From Anaerovibrio sp. JC8 (GTDB lineage Bacteria; Bacillota; Negativicutes; Selenomonadales; Selenomonadaceae): a stretch of DNA of 64,000 nucleotides. The translations under genes and the position numbers were made by a program. The first letter of the stretch is position 1; each line of letters begins with the position of its first letter. Shown here one piece after another: positions 40,385-52,471 of the stretch. The notes below the pieces were generated by a model. It was not told the origin of the DNA and did not search any database. It was given only the letters and a program-made list of their open reading frames with translations. The stretch covers positions 238,924 to 302,923 of the forward strand of contig NZ_ANBM01000002.1 of the NCBI RefSeq assembly GCF_002100115.1, given 5' to 3'.

Positions 40385-42814
40385 TTAGTCGTTTTTCTGC
40401 AGCAGGGTGGCCATGGAGGAAACCTTGTCGCCCTCGCTTGGCTTCATAATGATTACACCCTGGGTATTGCGGCCAATCTGGCTGATACCGCTGATGGAGG
40501 TTCTCAGAACCACACCGCCCTCGGTAATGAGAAGCAGCTCATGGTCCTCATGAACCACAGCCATGCCAATTACCTTGCCGGTCTTTTCAGTAACCTTCAG
40601 ATTTATGAGGCCCTTGCCGCCACGGTTCTGTACGGTGTATTGGTCAATGGTGGTGCGCTTGCCCAGACCACACTCGGTGATGGTCAGAACATCAGCATCC
40701 TCCTTCAGGCTGTCCATAGCCACAACCTCGTCGCCAGGGGTAAGTCTGATACCCTTTACGCCACGGGCTACGCGGCCCATAACACGAACCTGTTCCTCAT
40801 CAAAGGCAATGGCCATACCGTTTCTGGTACCCAGCATAATCTTCTGCTTGCCGTCAGTAATCTTAACTCCGATGAGCTCATCATCATCCTGGAGACTGAT
40901 GGCAATAACACCAATTTTGCGGGAGGTGTTGAAGTCAGACAGGCTGACACGCTTAACAACACCCAGCTTTGTGGCCATGAAGAGGTACTTCTCAGGGTCA
41001 TAGTCACGAACCTGGATAACGGCACTGACCTTCTCGTCCTTATCCAGCTTCAGGAGATTAATGAGGGCTGTACCCTTGGCGGTACGGCTGGCCTCAGCAA
41101 TCTGGTAGGCCTTGAGATAGTATACGCGGCCCTTGTTGGTGTAGAACAGAATGGTGTGATGGTTGGTGGTAATCAGGAGATTTTCAACGAAATCGTCCTC
41201 CTTGGTAGGCATACCATTTACCCCGGCACCGCCACGGTTCTGTCTTCTATAGGTATCAAGCTTAATGCGCTTGATGTAGTTTCTGTGAGTGATGGAAATT
41301 ACCACGTCATCATCGGCAATCATGTCCTCAATATCAATCTCACTCATATCGTGGGTGATATTGGTGCGACGCTCATCACCGAACTTGCGCTTAACCTCGG
41401 TAAGCTCCTCCTTGATGATTTCCATAATCTTCCACTCGTCAGCCAGAACGGACTTCAACCATTCGATTCTCTTCAAGATCTCCTGGTATTCCTCCTCAAT
41501 CTTTTCACGCTCCAGACCGGTCAGGCGCTGGAGTCTCAGATCGAGGATGGCCTGGGCCTGCTTCTCGCTGAGGCTGAAGCCTGACATGAGAGCTTCCCGG
41601 GCAATATCCGCAGTACGGGACTCACGAATGGTGGTAATTACTGCATCAATGTGGTCAAGAGCAATATTCAAGCCCTCCAAAATGTGGGCTCTTGCCTCGG
41701 CCTTGGCCAGCTCGTAACGGGTACGTCTGGTAATAACATCTTCCTGATGCTTGATATAGTAATGGAGAACCTGCTTTAAGGTAAGCACCTTTGGCTGATT
41801 GTCCACCAATGCCAGCATGATGACACCGAAGGTCTCCTGCATCTGGGTATGCTTGTACAGCTGATTCAGCATGATATCAGCATTGATGTCCTTGCGGAGC
41901 TCCATAACGATGCGCATACCGCTGCGGTCAGATTCATCTCTGAGGTCAGTAATACCCTCAATCTGCTTGTCACGAACCAGCTCCGCAATCTTCTCAATGA
42001 GGCGGGCCTTGTTCACCTGATAAGGCAGCTCAGTCACGATAATGCGTGGCTTGCCATTGGACATGGTCTCAATATTGGCCTTGGCACGCATCTTAATCTG
42101 GCCACGGCCTGTGGTATAGGCACTCTTAATGCCGGAGGTACCCATAATAAGACCGCCGGTTGGGAAATCTGGTCCCTTGATAACGGTCATGAGCTCCTCG
42201 GCAGTGGCATCAGGATTGTCGATGAGCATCAGCACACCGTCAATAACCTCGTTCATATTATGAGGAGGAATATTGGTGGCCATACCAACGGCAATACCGG
42301 AGGTACCATTCACCAAAAGCTCCGGGAACTTGGAAGGAAGCACGGTTGGTTCCTTCAAGGATTCATCATAGTTAGGAGTAAAATCAACGGTTTCCTTGTC
42401 AATATCCTGGAGCATAAGCTCGGAGATTCTTGACATACGAACCTCAGTATAACGCATGGCAGCAGCCGGGTCACCATCCACGGAACCGAAGTTGCCATGG
42501 CCGTCAGCCAGCATATAGCGCATGGAGAAATCCTGGGCCATACGGACAATGGCATCATATACGGAGCTGTCACCGTGTGGGTGATATTTACCCAATACTT
42601 CGCCGACAATACGGGCAGATTTCTTGTATGGTTTGCCAGGAGTCATGCCGGCTTCCTGCATGGCGTAGAGAATACGTCTATGTACAGGCTTCAGACCGTC
42701 ACGAACATCCGGGATTGCTCTGGAAACAATAACACTCATGGCGTAATCAATATAGGAATTACGCATTTCCTGTTCCAGATTTACCGGTAAAATTTTACCT
42801 TCGCCGAATTCCAC
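40385..42814 (-). CDS. gyrA: DNA gyrase subunit A
   Basis: An 809-aa breakage-reunion subunit. The active-site Tyr is in [12 protein letters not shown]. The quinolone-determining stretch [14 protein letters not shown] keeps the Ser and Asp of susceptible enzymes. The GyrA box is present as RQNRGGAGV near residue 530, followed by the six-bladed C-terminal pinwheel with repeated GxKxI/GxVxR turns. It is on the same strand as gyrB but separated from it by ppx, a guanylate-kinase-like gene on the other strand, an acyltransferase and htpX; the usual Firmicute gyrBA pair is split here. Confidence 0.96.
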   Translation of the reverse strand: MEFGEGKILPVNLEQEMRNSYIDYAMSVIVSRAIPDVRDGLKPVHRRILYAMQEAGMTPGKPYKKSARIVGEVLGKYHPHGDSSVYDAIVRMAQDFSMRYMLADGHGNFGSVDGDPAAAMRYTEVRMSRISELMLQDIDKETVDFTPNYDESLKEPTVLPSKFPELLVNGTSGIAVGMATNIPPHNMNEVIDGVLMLIDNPDATAEELMTVIKGPDFPTGGLIMGTSGIKSAYTTGRGQIKMRAKANIETMSNGKPRIIVTELPYQVNKARLIEKIAELVRDKQIEGITDLRDESDRSGMRIVMELRKDINADIMLNQLYKHTQMQETFGVIMLALVDNQPKVLTLKQVLHYYIKHQEDVITRRTRYELAKAEARAHILEGLNIALDHIDAVITTIRESRTADIAREALMSGFSLSEKQAQAILDLRLQRLTGLEREKIEEEYQEILKRIEWLKSVLADEWKIMEIIKEELTEVKRKFGDERRTNITHDMSEIDIEDMIADDDVVISITHRNYIKRIKLDTYRRQNRGGAGVNGMPTKEDDFVENLLITTNHHTILFYTNKGRVYYLKAYQIAEASRTAKGTALINLLKLDKDEKVSAVIQVRDYDPEKYLFMATKLGVVKRVSLSDFNTSRKIGVIAISLQDDDELIGVKITDGKQKIMLGTRNGMAIAFDEEQVRVMGRVARGVKGIRLTPGDEVVAMDSLKEDADVLTITECGLGKRTTIDQYTVQNRGGKGLINLKVTEKTGKVIGMAVVHEDHELLLITEGGVVLRTSISGISQIGRNTQGVIIMKPSEGDKVSSMATLLQKND

Positions 42815-42874
42815 TATCTCACCTCAAAAAGTTTAACAAAATCAATTAGCTCCTTATTATACCATATTTTGAGC

Positions 42875-43783
42875 CTATTTACCAATTATCTCAGCGTAAA
42901 GAAAGCCTTCCCTTACACCGGAATCACTGTAAATTACCTTCTCGGCACCAAACTTGGTGGCAATGATATCCGCTATGACAAGGCCGGAAATAATGGTGTG
43001 GATCCTGTCGGGGATGTTTTTCATCAAGATAATGGATTCAGACTGGGACAGCTTCCCGGTGCTGCCAAAGCGGCTGATAATTTCCGGAAAACGGCTTACA
43101 TCCAGCTCCTTGTTGGACTTGGACTGATTATAAAGGGCATTGTAAAGGGCCGTGGTGCCCTTGTAGGTTCCACCGATGCCGCAGATAACCTTGGCCCGTA
43201 TATTTTCAAAATCCGTGGCACCCTCTATGGCCTTTTTGGCCACCTCATACATTTTCGCCACTTCCCCACTATTTGGCAGCATGGAAGTACAGCACTCCTT
43301 TTTAAGACCCAGGGAACCCAGAGGAAGGCTTATTTTATGCTTTATTTTGTGATTTTCATAGTACACCAGCTCAGTGCTGCCGCCGCCGATATCCACCAGC
43401 ATGCCATCACTGGACTGGATATTTCTTGTGGCCCCCACAAAATCGTATTCTGCTTCCTCTTCCCCGGAAATAACCCTTATCTGTATGCCGGTGCGCTGAA
43501 TAATTTCAGCCACCACCTCAGTGCTGTTGGCACAGTTTCGCAGGGCTGCCGTGGTGAAGGCCATTACATTGTTTATGCCGAATACCTGCAGAAATTCCCT
43601 GTATTCATTGAGAACCTCCACTACCCTGTCAACGCCCTCCTGGCTCATTATATTGTCCTTCAGATAGCCCGCCAGGCCCACCATGTGCTTTTTCTTCAGA
43701 ATCTGCTCCATGGAGCCCCCTTCTATTTCGTATATGGCCATCCTCACGGTATTGGAACCAATGTCAATAATTGCCTGAATCAT
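42875..43783 (-). CDS. ppx: Ppx/GppA family phosphatase
   Basis: A 302-aa enzyme of the actin-like ASKHA fold. It starts with IIDIGSNTVRMAIYEIEGG (phosphate-1 loop). The RVISGEEEAEYDF and VDIGGGSTELVYY motifs (catalytic Glu, phosphate-2 loop) and the C-terminal SDSGVREGFLY follow. The short form lacks the extra domains of E. coli Ppx and resembles stand-alone exopolyphosphatase or pppGpp phosphatase; which substrate is used cannot be told. It lies 60 bp upstream of gyrA on the same strand. Confidence 0.88.
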   Translation of the reverse strand: MIQAIIDIGSNTVRMAIYEIEGGSMEQILKKKHMVGLAGYLKDNIMSQEGVDRVVEVLNEYREFLQVFGINNVMAFTTAALRNCANSTEVVAEIIQRTGIQIRVISGEEEAEYDFVGATRNIQSSDGMLVDIGGGSTELVYYENHKIKHKISLPLGSLGLKKECCTSMLPNSGEVAKMYEVAKKAIEGATDFENIRAKVICGIGGTYKGTTALYNALYNQSKSNKELDVSRFPEIISRFGSTGKLSQSESIILMKNIPDRIHTIISGLVIADIIATKFGAEKVIYSDSGVREGFLYAEIIGK

Positions 43784-44078
43784 CCTGTTTCGCCCCTTAC
43801 AGTAACTTTTTATATAATAATAGCATAGTAGAATTGAATTTCGTATTAAAATGTGTTATTATCTTTTTGGGTGAACACTGTGGGGACAGTGTTTTGGTGG
43901 AAATAGGTAGATGGCATGAAACGGGTGGCGTTCGGTTGCTGCCCGTTTTGTGTTTTCGTAAATATTTTTTGCAATTAATTTAACTTACCTCTACTTATTT
44001 AATATTTTTTATGCTAAAATGAATATATAACACTTGATGATTTATAATATTTGCACAATGAATCGATGGTGACTGTAT

Positions 44079-44654
44079 ATGACATCTAAAATTTATGCAT
44101 TGATTGGACCACATGCCAGCGGCAAGTCCACGCTTATCTCCAAGCTCATAAAGATGGGAGTTCATTACATTCCGGTGTATACCACCAGGGCTCCTATGGA
44201 ATTTGATAAAGAGACAAATACCACAAAGTTTTTGAGCCAGAGCGATTTTCTCAAACAGGATTGGATTGTTAAGGTTACCTACAAGGGGGATTACTACGGC
44301 CTGTTAAAGACCGATGTTCTCAATGCCCTGAAAACTGAGAAAATCAGCGTTACCATGCTTACCATCAACGGTGTAAAGCAGGTCAGCAAGCTGTTGACCA
44401 ACAATCTGGAGACCGTTTTCATCATGGTGGATTATGTTACCCTTATCGACCGTATGCTCAAGATGGGACACAACAATGTGGATATGAAGTACCATCTGGA
44501 ATATGCGGAAAACAACGGTGAATTTGATAACTGGAAAACCACCAATTACGTTATCAAGAATATCGGTGATCCGGAGAAATCCCTGGACCAGCTGATGGCC
44601 ATTATGGGCCTTATCGGCAAGACCCAGGTGACAAAGATAAATACACAGACCTAA
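44079..44654 (+). CDS. Guanylate-kinase-like P-loop protein
   Basis: A 191-aa protein with Walker A GPHASGKSTLISKL, then PVYTTRAPMEFDKE and FLSQSDFLKQDWI, the layout of guanylate kinase's GMP-binding region. YKGDYYGL matches the Gmk Tyr-Gly motif. The rest is divergent and it is probably a paralog rather than the housekeeping Gmk. No other domain is seen. The gap 43784-44078 before it has a small AACACTGT-GGGG-ACAGTGTT hairpin and no convincing gene. Confidence 0.72.
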   Translation: MTSKIYALIGPHASGKSTLISKLIKMGVHYIPVYTTRAPMEFDKETNTTKFLSQSDFLKQDWIVKVTYKGDYYGLLKTDVLNALKTEKISVTMLTINGVKQVSKLLTNNLETVFIMVDYVTLIDRMLKMGHNNVDMKYHLEYAENNGEFDNWKTTNYVIKNIGDPEKSLDQLMAIMGLIGKTQVTKINTQT

Positions 44655-44666
44655 TTATAGGCATAC

Positions 44667-44695
44667 AAAAAGCCACTCATTATGAGTGGCTTTTT
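44667..44695. terminator. Bidirectional terminator after the guanylate-kinase-like gene
   Basis: AAAAAGCCACTCA pairs perfectly with TGAGTGGCTTTTT around TTA. Confidence 0.9.
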
Positions 44696-44696
44696 C

Positions 44697-45743
44697 TTAT
44701 TTGACTAATTTTTTTATTATCGACTTGGTAACTGGGTCTTCTATTGTAAAAAACACATATCCAATTATTGGAGGAACAAAAAATAAAATCAACAACTGGA
44801 TGACACCATAACTAACATACTGATACACCAAACCGGCAAAAAAATAATAAAACAGCATCTGGAAAAGATAAATATTATACGAAGCCTGACCACACCTGAC
44901 AATGATATCAGTAAATTTGTTTTTCAGAATACAATTCCTTCTGACCAGTACATAAAATACAGGCATAATATACATGGACGCTATAAAGCAGGTCCCTGTC
45001 CATCGCTCCAAAAACAAAACCTGATTATCAAGATATTTAGTATATATAATAAATACAATTCCAACTATGAAAAAAGGTAAAAGACTGCTTTTTGACAGCT
45101 TGTTCGGATTTAAGTAGGAGTAAATTCCAAAGGATATAAGTAAAATATATCTAAAAATCAGCAATCTATACAGGACGGGAGATACATCAAGAATTGTTTT
45201 TGAAACTTCCCATCCGAAATTTAACAGCAGGGCCAAAATCAAACCCGTTTTACTGTATTTTTTTATTAAAAAATATAGTATTGGATATAAAAATATCAGC
45301 TGTATGAGTAACGGATAGTAATAGCTTCCCGGCCCCCATCCACCAGTAACCAAGGCATATAAAATATTGGGAATTTTATATCTCGGATCTATAGTATGCC
45401 AGATTACATACAATAAACATTCAGCAATAAATACAATTATAAAGGGAATCGTATACCTGATAAGGGACTTTATAATTCTATTTTTTCCGTAGGCCTGTTT
45501 GAAAGAAATAATATTATTTCTTTCATATGACAAAGCATAAACATAACCGGATATAAGCATAAATAAGGGAACAGCCATATCCAGCTCAAAGGGAAAGCCC
45601 ATTAAAAGCTTATCATGTTCACTCCAACGAAAATGAGTAAACACAACAGCCAAAATACATATTCCCTTTAATAAATCCAATAATGTATTTCGTGTCTGTT
45701 TATCTGTGCTAACTATGGAACTCATTATTATTCTATTAATCAC
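44697..45743 (-). CDS. Acyltransferase 3 family membrane protein
   Basis: A 348-aa polytopic membrane protein. The N-terminal TLLDLLKGICILAVVFTHFR, with its conserved His, and VPLFMLISGYVYALSYERN are the acyltransferase-3 (OafA/WecH-like) hallmarks. About ten hydrophobic segments follow. Such proteins O-acetylate sugars of surface polysaccharides. Codon use is strongly AT-rich compared with neighbours, so it was probably acquired laterally, which fits an O-antigen-modifying gene. No clear ribosome binding site is seen for the GTG at 45743 or the ATG at 45725; the start is uncertain. Confidence 0.8.
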   Translation of the reverse strand: MINRIIMSSIVSTDKQTRNTLLDLLKGICILAVVFTHFRWSEHDKLLMGFPFELDMAVPLFMLISGYVYALSYERNNIISFKQAYGKNRIIKSLIRYTIPFIIVFIAECLLYVIWHTIDPRYKIPNILYALVTGGWGPGSYYYPLLIQLIFLYPILYFLIKKYSKTGLILALLLNFGWEVSKTILDVSPVLYRLLIFRYILLISFGIYSYLNPNKLSKSSLLPFFIVGIVFIIYTKYLDNQVLFLERWTGTCFIASMYIMPVFYVLVRRNCILKNKFTDIIVRCGQASYNIYLFQMLFYYFFAGLVYQYVSYGVIQLLILFFVPPIIGYVFFTIEDPVTKSIIKKLVK

Positions 45744-45770
45744 TATTTAGGAAGTCTTTTTTTTATGCCC

Positions 45771-46634
45771 TTATTTACCCATGGCAGCTGCCTGCTGACG
45801 GAGAAGCTGGATTCTTTCACTGGTAGCAGGATGAGTGCTGAACAGTGTGGACAGCTTCATGCTGGAGCCAGCCAGAGGGTTGATAATAAACATATGTGAG
45901 GTGGCCGGAGTAGCCTGTTCCATTGGTCTGGCATGAAGGGAATAATACTCGATTTTCTGAAGGGCATCTGCCAGATAATTTGGATTACCGCAGATAACAC
46001 CACCGGATTTATCCGCCTCATACTCCCTGGAACGGGATATGGCCATCTGAATAAGGGCAGCGGCCAACGGAGCCAAAATAATGGTGGCCAACAGACCAAT
46101 AATATTGCCGTTGTCATCATCATCGGAGCTGCTGCCGAAAATCATGGACCACTGGGCGATATTGGCAATCATGGAAATGACGCCGGCAAAGGCTGCCGCC
46201 ACAGTGGAAATAAGGGTATCACGATGCTTGATATGGGAAAGCTCATGGGCCAGAACGCCGCTGAGCTCCTCAGGACTGAGGGCATTCATAATGCCTGTGG
46301 TCACTGCCACTGCAGCGTGGGACGGGTTACGGCCCGTTGCAAAGGCATTTGGAATGGCACTGTTGATAATGCAAACCTTAGGCATTGGCAGCTGTGCATT
46401 GGCAGCCAGACCGGCCACCATATTGAAGAGCTGTGGAGCCTCCTGCTGGTTGATTTCACGGGCACCGTACATTTTCAGTACCATGGTATCACTGAACCAA
46501 TAGGTAAAGAAATTCATTCCCAAAGAAATCATCAGCATCAGCATGGCACCATGGCGTCCGCCAAAGGCATTACCGATGGTTATCATTATACCCATAAGCA
46601 GGGCCATCAATACTGTAGTTTTCAATGTATTCAT
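45771..46634 (-). CDS. htpX: HtpX membrane zinc metalloprotease
   Basis: A 287-aa M48 family protease. Two N-terminal membrane segments (residues about 5-50), the zinc motif VLAHELSHIKHRD, two further membrane segments flanking an acidic DDDDNG stretch and the third zinc ligand in SREYEADKSGG are visible. It degrades damaged membrane proteins. Length is typical. Confidence 0.93.
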   Translation of the reverse strand: MNTLKTTVLMALLMGIMITIGNAFGGRHGAMLMLMISLGMNFFTYWFSDTMVLKMYGAREINQQEAPQLFNMVAGLAANAQLPMPKVCIINSAIPNAFATGRNPSHAAVAVTTGIMNALSPEELSGVLAHELSHIKHRDTLISTVAAAFAGVISMIANIAQWSMIFGSSSDDDDNGNIIGLLATIILAPLAAALIQMAISRSREYEADKSGGVICGNPNYLADALQKIEYYSLHARPMEQATPATSHMFIINPLAGSSMKLSTLFSTHPATSERIQLLRQQAAAMGK

Positions 46635-46660
46635 AATTTACGTTCACCTCTTTAAGATAT

Positions 46661-46713
46661 ACACCTCATCCGTCAGCCTAAAGGCTGACACCTTCCACTT
46701 TAGGGGAAGGCTC
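46661..46713. repeat. Intergenic double-hairpin repeat (CCTCATCCGTCAGCC type)
   Basis: ACCTCATCC, then GTCAGCC-TAAA-GGCTGAC, then CCTTCC-ACTTTA-GGGGAAGG. I recall this arrangement as a common dispersed intergenic repeat in gut Firmicute genomes; only one copy is in this window. Confidence 0.55.
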
Positions 46714-46770
46714 TTTATGAAAAGAGTATATATCAGAATTATGAAAAATAAATTAAAAAATGTCAAAAAA

Positions 46771-48747
<1,977 letters not shown>

Positions 48748-48763
48748 TTAATTCTCCTCCAAC

Positions 48764-49708
48764 TTAAACTTTCTTTTGTATGTTCTTATGGTACTTGCTT
48801 CCCTTTGAAGGGGAAAAGCTGCCAATAAAATCATATCTGAATTTTTTTATGGTCTGCTCCCGCAGCTCCGGCGTTAATTTATCCGGAGAAACAGACTTAT
48901 AAAGCATGGTAAGCAAAGTGACCTCCATGCAGTCTGTATTATTGGCATTTATCTTTGATGCCAACAGCTTCATCAGGATAATCCGCTGTTCATTGACCTC
49001 ATCGGCAGTGCAGGGTATATCCTTCACAATATCACAAAATCTGGCCCAGGGTACATCCACCAGATATTTTCTGATGCTGTCCAGCCTTTCTTCATTGGCC
49101 AGCCGCCTGCAACCGTCACAAAGCTGCTCCTCAGGAGGACACAGGGTCTGACATCTGCTGCAGGGATGCCAATTGGACTGCCTGCGGTATTTTTTCAGCT
49201 TGGCATCGTTAATCTTAACCTTCAGAAGCAGCCTTCGCAGATCATCATCCTTAACCTCGGCAAGATCGTTGGATATTTCATCCAGCTCATCATCAGTGAT
49301 ATTTATCTTTCTGATTTCCCTGCCCAGATTAACTTCATTTTCATTTTCTTCAAAATCAATTTTTTCGGGCTTAATATTGGTAAAAATCAAATCCTCTACC
49401 AGATATTCACCCATAAAGCTGTTGATTTTATCCTTCAGCTCATCCTTCATGTAGGAAAGCTGGGTAGCCCAAATGGGATGGGAGGTATAAAGAAACAGCT
49501 TTTTAAATTCCAGCTTTACGGGGGACACATTTTCGGAAATATGCTGCCCCACGATCCGCGGCCAGTAATACATCAACATATGAGAGGAAAATTCCCTGCC
49601 AATGCTCATGGATTTTACAATCTGTGGAAGTATTATATTCAGCTTCTCCAGCTTGCCTTTTTTTATTATGTTTTTTTTATCCACTTTGCCCTTGCCTGGA
49701 GCTGACAT
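48764..49708 (-). CDS. dciA: DUF721 (DciA-like) protein with C-terminal zinc-ribbon region
   Basis: A 314-aa protein. The N-terminal domain (residues about 20-110, with YYWPRIVGQHISENVSPVKL and LYTSHPIWATQLSYMKDEL) is DUF721, the family of the replicative-helicase operator DciA. A long extension holds CSRCQTLCPPEEQLCDGC, a CxxC...CxxC zinc-binding pattern, then a helical region. Typical DciA-like proteins are much shorter. The ATG at 49708 has AGGAAG 7 nt upstream; a GTG at 49726 would overlap recF. Its place between recF and gyrB is the classical one. Confidence 0.78.
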   Translation of the reverse strand: MSAPGKGKVDKKNIIKKGKLEKLNIILPQIVKSMSIGREFSSHMLMYYWPRIVGQHISENVSPVKLEFKKLFLYTSHPIWATQLSYMKDELKDKINSFMGEYLVEDLIFTNIKPEKIDFEENENEVNLGREIRKINITDDELDEISNDLAEVKDDDLRRLLLKVKINDAKLKKYRRQSNWHPCSRCQTLCPPEEQLCDGCRRLANEERLDSIRKYLVDVPWARFCDIVKDIPCTADEVNEQRIILMKLLASKINANNTDCMEVTLLTMLYKSVSPDKLTPELREQTIKKFRYDFIGSFSPSKGSKYHKNIQKKV

Positions 49709-49712
49709 GGTA

Positions 49713-50834
49713 TCACTTCCTGTCACTTGCCTCTACGGTTCCAGCTGACACCTGATAAAAAACGCAGCTGTTATCCTCCGGGAAGTAAGCCTTATCAGTG
49801 GCAGTAATAATGGTCTGTATATTTTCCTTTTTGATGAATTCCAGCAGCTGCTGACGCCTGTTCATATCCAGCTCACTCATGACATCGTCCAGGAGCAGAA
49901 TTGGATATTCTCCCTTTTCCGAACGGATAAATTCCAGCTCTGAAAGCTTCATGGACAACACGCCGGTGCGCTGCTGCCCCTGGGAGCCAAAGGCCTTCAA
50001 ATCTATGCCGTTAACATATATCTGAATATCATCACGATGGGGTCCAATGCTGGTGGAGCCGCGATAAATATCATCTCTTGTTACATCACGTAACGTCTTA
50101 TTATACCACAAAATTATATTTTCATCTATCTTATCCACAAGGCCTGTGTAGCCCTTGATGGAATAGGACAAGGACAGATTTTCCTCGTTGGTGGAAATCC
50201 GACGCTGCATAAGATTTGCCAGCATATTTAATTTTCTTACGGTTTCCAGCCGCTTGCCGATTATTTTTATGCCGCTTTCCACCAGCTGGCTGTCCCACAT
50301 TTCCAGCATGGAGGCCTGGGCCTTGCCCTCCCTTATGCTTTTCAGGAGGGTATTTCGCTGCTGCAGTAAATGGTTATATTTTATTAGCTCACCATAATAG
50401 GCAGGGCTGGCCTGGGAAATTTCCACGTCCAAAAATCTCCGCCGCTCTGCTGGAGCTCCCTTTATAAGGGTAAGATCCTCAGGTGAAAACAGCACCACAT
50501 TTATGATTCCTATAAGCTCCTTGGCCTTGATTTTGCTGCCGTTATGGATAATCTGGCGCCTTTTTTCCCGCTGAAATATAAATTCCAGCCTGTTGTCCAC
50601 GCCCATCCTCTGAAAATCAATGGTAACACTGCTTCCCGGCTGATTCCACATAATAAGGTCGTTGTCGCTGCCGGTCCTGAAGGAGCTTCCCATGGAGGCA
50701 TAGCAAACAGACTCAAGGATATTGGTCTTTCCTTGAGCGTTTCTGCCAATAAATATGTTGGTTCCATGGGATAAATCAAGGGATAAATCCTTATAATTCC
50801 TGTATCCCACCAGCTTCAGGTGCTTCAGCTTCAT
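49713..50834 (-). CDS. recF: RecF, DNA replication and repair ATPase
   Basis: A 373-aa SMC-like ATPase that loads RecA at gaps. It starts MKLKHLKLVGYRNYKDLSLD. Walker A is FIGRNAQGKTNILES, the signature is FGSQGQQRTGVLSMKLSELE and Walker B is PILLLDDVMSELD. All positions are canonical. It follows rlbA by 6 bp. Confidence 0.95.
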   Translation of the reverse strand: MKLKHLKLVGYRNYKDLSLDLSHGTNIFIGRNAQGKTNILESVCYASMGSSFRTGSDNDLIMWNQPGSSVTIDFQRMGVDNRLEFIFQREKRRQIIHNGSKIKAKELIGIINVVLFSPEDLTLIKGAPAERRRFLDVEISQASPAYYGELIKYNHLLQQRNTLLKSIREGKAQASMLEMWDSQLVESGIKIIGKRLETVRKLNMLANLMQRRISTNEENLSLSYSIKGYTGLVDKIDENIILWYNKTLRDVTRDDIYRGSTSIGPHRDDIQIYVNGIDLKAFGSQGQQRTGVLSMKLSELEFIRSEKGEYPILLLDDVMSELDMNRRQQLLEFIKKENIQTIITATDKAYFPEDNSCVFYQVSAGTVEASDRK

Positions 50835-50840
50835 GGCCTG

Positions 50841-51071
50841 TTATTCTCCCTTGAATACTACCTGCCAGGAGCCCATTTCCTTAATCTCCACAACATCACC
50901 ATCATGAAGCTTTTTACGGCGGGCAGTTTCCACGGTGCCGTTGACCAAAATCATCTCATCCTCAATCATGAGCTTCACCTGGCCGCCGGATTCCAATACA
51001 CCGGCCCATTTCAAAAACTGGTCCAGCTGTATGGTTTCAGTATTAACCTCTATTTTTTCAATATTAGCCAT
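50841..51071 (-). CDS. rlbA: RlbA/YaaA S4-domain protein
   Basis: A 76-aa S4 RNA-binding-like protein encoded between dnaN and recF, as in Bacillus. Key pattern: IQLDQFLKWAGVLESGGQVK and MILVNGTVETARRKKLHDGD. In Bacillus it is linked to ribosome assembly. A ribosome binding site (GGAGG) lies upstream of the ATG. Confidence 0.9.
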   Translation of the reverse strand: MANIEKIEVNTETIQLDQFLKWAGVLESGGQVKLMIEDEMILVNGTVETARRKKLHDGDVVEIKEMGSWQVVFKGE

Positions 51072-51086
51072 TTTTATTCCTCCAAA

Positions 51087-52202
51087 TCAGTTTCCTGGAG
51101 TACGGACAGGAGTGATGATGTAGGTGAAGGAATCATCATCCAGCATACGGATAGCAGCCGGACTCAGTGAATTATTAAGACTTATATAAAATTCCTTGGT
51201 GTTTACGATCTTCAGTACATCGGAAATATAGTCGGCATTAAAGGAAATAATGATGTCCTCGCCGTCAATTTCAGCAGTAAGGGATTCATCAGCATTACCG
51301 ATTTCTGGGTTGTCAGAGGTAATGCGTACCATACCGCAGGAAAATTCCATGGTAGCCACATTGTAGTCGTTGGTACGGGAAATAAGGGCAATTCTGTCCA
51401 CAACTGAGCGGAATTCCTCGGTGTTCAGCTTGATTCTGGTACCAAAATCAACCGGCACTACGCGATGATAATCCGGGAACTGGCCATCAATAAGACGGGA
51501 AGAAATATAGGTATCGTCAAATTCAAAGCTGATCTGGTTGGAGTTGTAGTTGATATTTACCAGACGAGGCATATCGGAAACCAGCAGCTTCTGGATTTCA
51601 TTCAAAATCTTGGAAGGAATAATCATCTTGCTCTGACCCTCAATACCCTCCAAAACCTTTGTCTGAATAGCCAGTCTCTTGGTATCAGTGGAAACCATGA
51701 CTACAGAGGAGTCGTTCAGCTCCAGCAGACAGCCGGTAAATACTGGTCTTGCCTCCTCATTGGAGCAGGAGAAGGTGGTTCTGCCAATGAGCTCATGGAG
51801 AACATTGTCCATGATTTTGAAGCTATGGGTAGCCTCCAGCTTTTTAATAATAGGGAAGTCCTCGGCAGACATGCTGAGAAGAGTGAAATGAGAACGGTTG
51901 GATCTGATATGGGAGGTTTTCTCCTGACGGTCATATTCAAATTCCACAGTAGTACCAGGAAGCTTTCTGATTACCTCCTGAATGTATTTGCCGGATAAAA
52001 CGATATTGCCGGGCTCTGTTACTTCAGCCTCTATTTTACAGATAATGCCAATTTCATAATCTGTAGCCTGAAGCTCCAAGGTGTTGTTCTCTGCCTTTAT
52101 GTATATTCCTGAAATAATTGGATTCTGTGGCTTTGAGGATACTGCCTTTGATACTGTCTGAATTGCCTGGGATAAATCAGTTCTCTGACATGTAAATTTC
52201 AT
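51087..52202 (-). CDS. dnaN: DNA polymerase III beta sliding clamp
   Basis: A 371-aa clamp with three repeated domains. It starts MKFTCQRTDLSQAIQTVSKA and ends near DDSFTYIITPVRTPGN with the conserved I-T-P-V-R. AAGGGGTG precedes the ATG at 52202 by 6 nt; a GTG nine bases upstream overlaps that site and is rejected. Confidence 0.95.
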   Translation of the reverse strand: MKFTCQRTDLSQAIQTVSKAVSSKPQNPIISGIYIKAENNTLELQATDYEIGIICKIEAEVTEPGNIVLSGKYIQEVIRKLPGTTVEFEYDRQEKTSHIRSNRSHFTLLSMSAEDFPIIKKLEATHSFKIMDNVLHELIGRTTFSCSNEEARPVFTGCLLELNDSSVVMVSTDTKRLAIQTKVLEGIEGQSKMIIPSKILNEIQKLLVSDMPRLVNINYNSNQISFEFDDTYISSRLIDGQFPDYHRVVPVDFGTRIKLNTEEFRSVVDRIALISRTNDYNVATMEFSCGMVRITSDNPEIGNADESLTAEIDGEDIIISFNADYISDVLKIVNTKEFYISLNNSLSPAAIRMLDDDSFTYIITPVRTPGN

Positions 52203-52278
52203 GTTATGCACCCCTTAAGTATTTATTATGGTTATATTATTTAAAAATTAGTAGCCGTAGTAGTAGGGCCTGTGGAAA

Positions 52279-52434
52279 AGTGGATAAGTACATGGAGCCT
52301 TTGAAGAGAAAGAAAGCTCTCATGTTTATAAAAAGTTGATAAAAGAGGGAAGGTTATCCACTTAAATCACAGAATAATCCTTCCCCGAAGTTTATCTACA
52401 TTTCTTCTACAGGGAATATACATAGTTATTCACA
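52279..52434. promoter_or_regulatory. oriC: oriC part between dnaA and dnaN
   Basis: Four DnaA-box-like 9-mers: AGTGGATAA (52279-52287), TTATCCACT (52354-52362), TTATCTACA (52392-52400) and TTATTCACA (52426-52434). The dnaA-dnaN gap is the downstream half of the bipartite origin in Bacillus. The dnaN promoter must also lie here. Confidence 0.75.
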
Positions 52435-52471
52435 AAAAGTGTGGGATAACTGTACAGAGCCTTTAATATCA

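Noticed and set aside
42500..42620. Quinolone-resistance change in GyrA
   Set aside because: The region reads [10 protein letters not shown] with the susceptible Ser and Asp both present.
43771..43983. 70-codon + strand frame upstream of the guanylate-kinase-like gene
   Set aside because: Starts within ppx antisense, has no ribosome binding site, and its sequence has no protein-like pattern.
46661..46713. Double hairpin before htpX as a riboswitch
   Set aside because: It lacks any known aptamer core and matches a dispersed intergenic repeat type that I recall from many Firmicutes.
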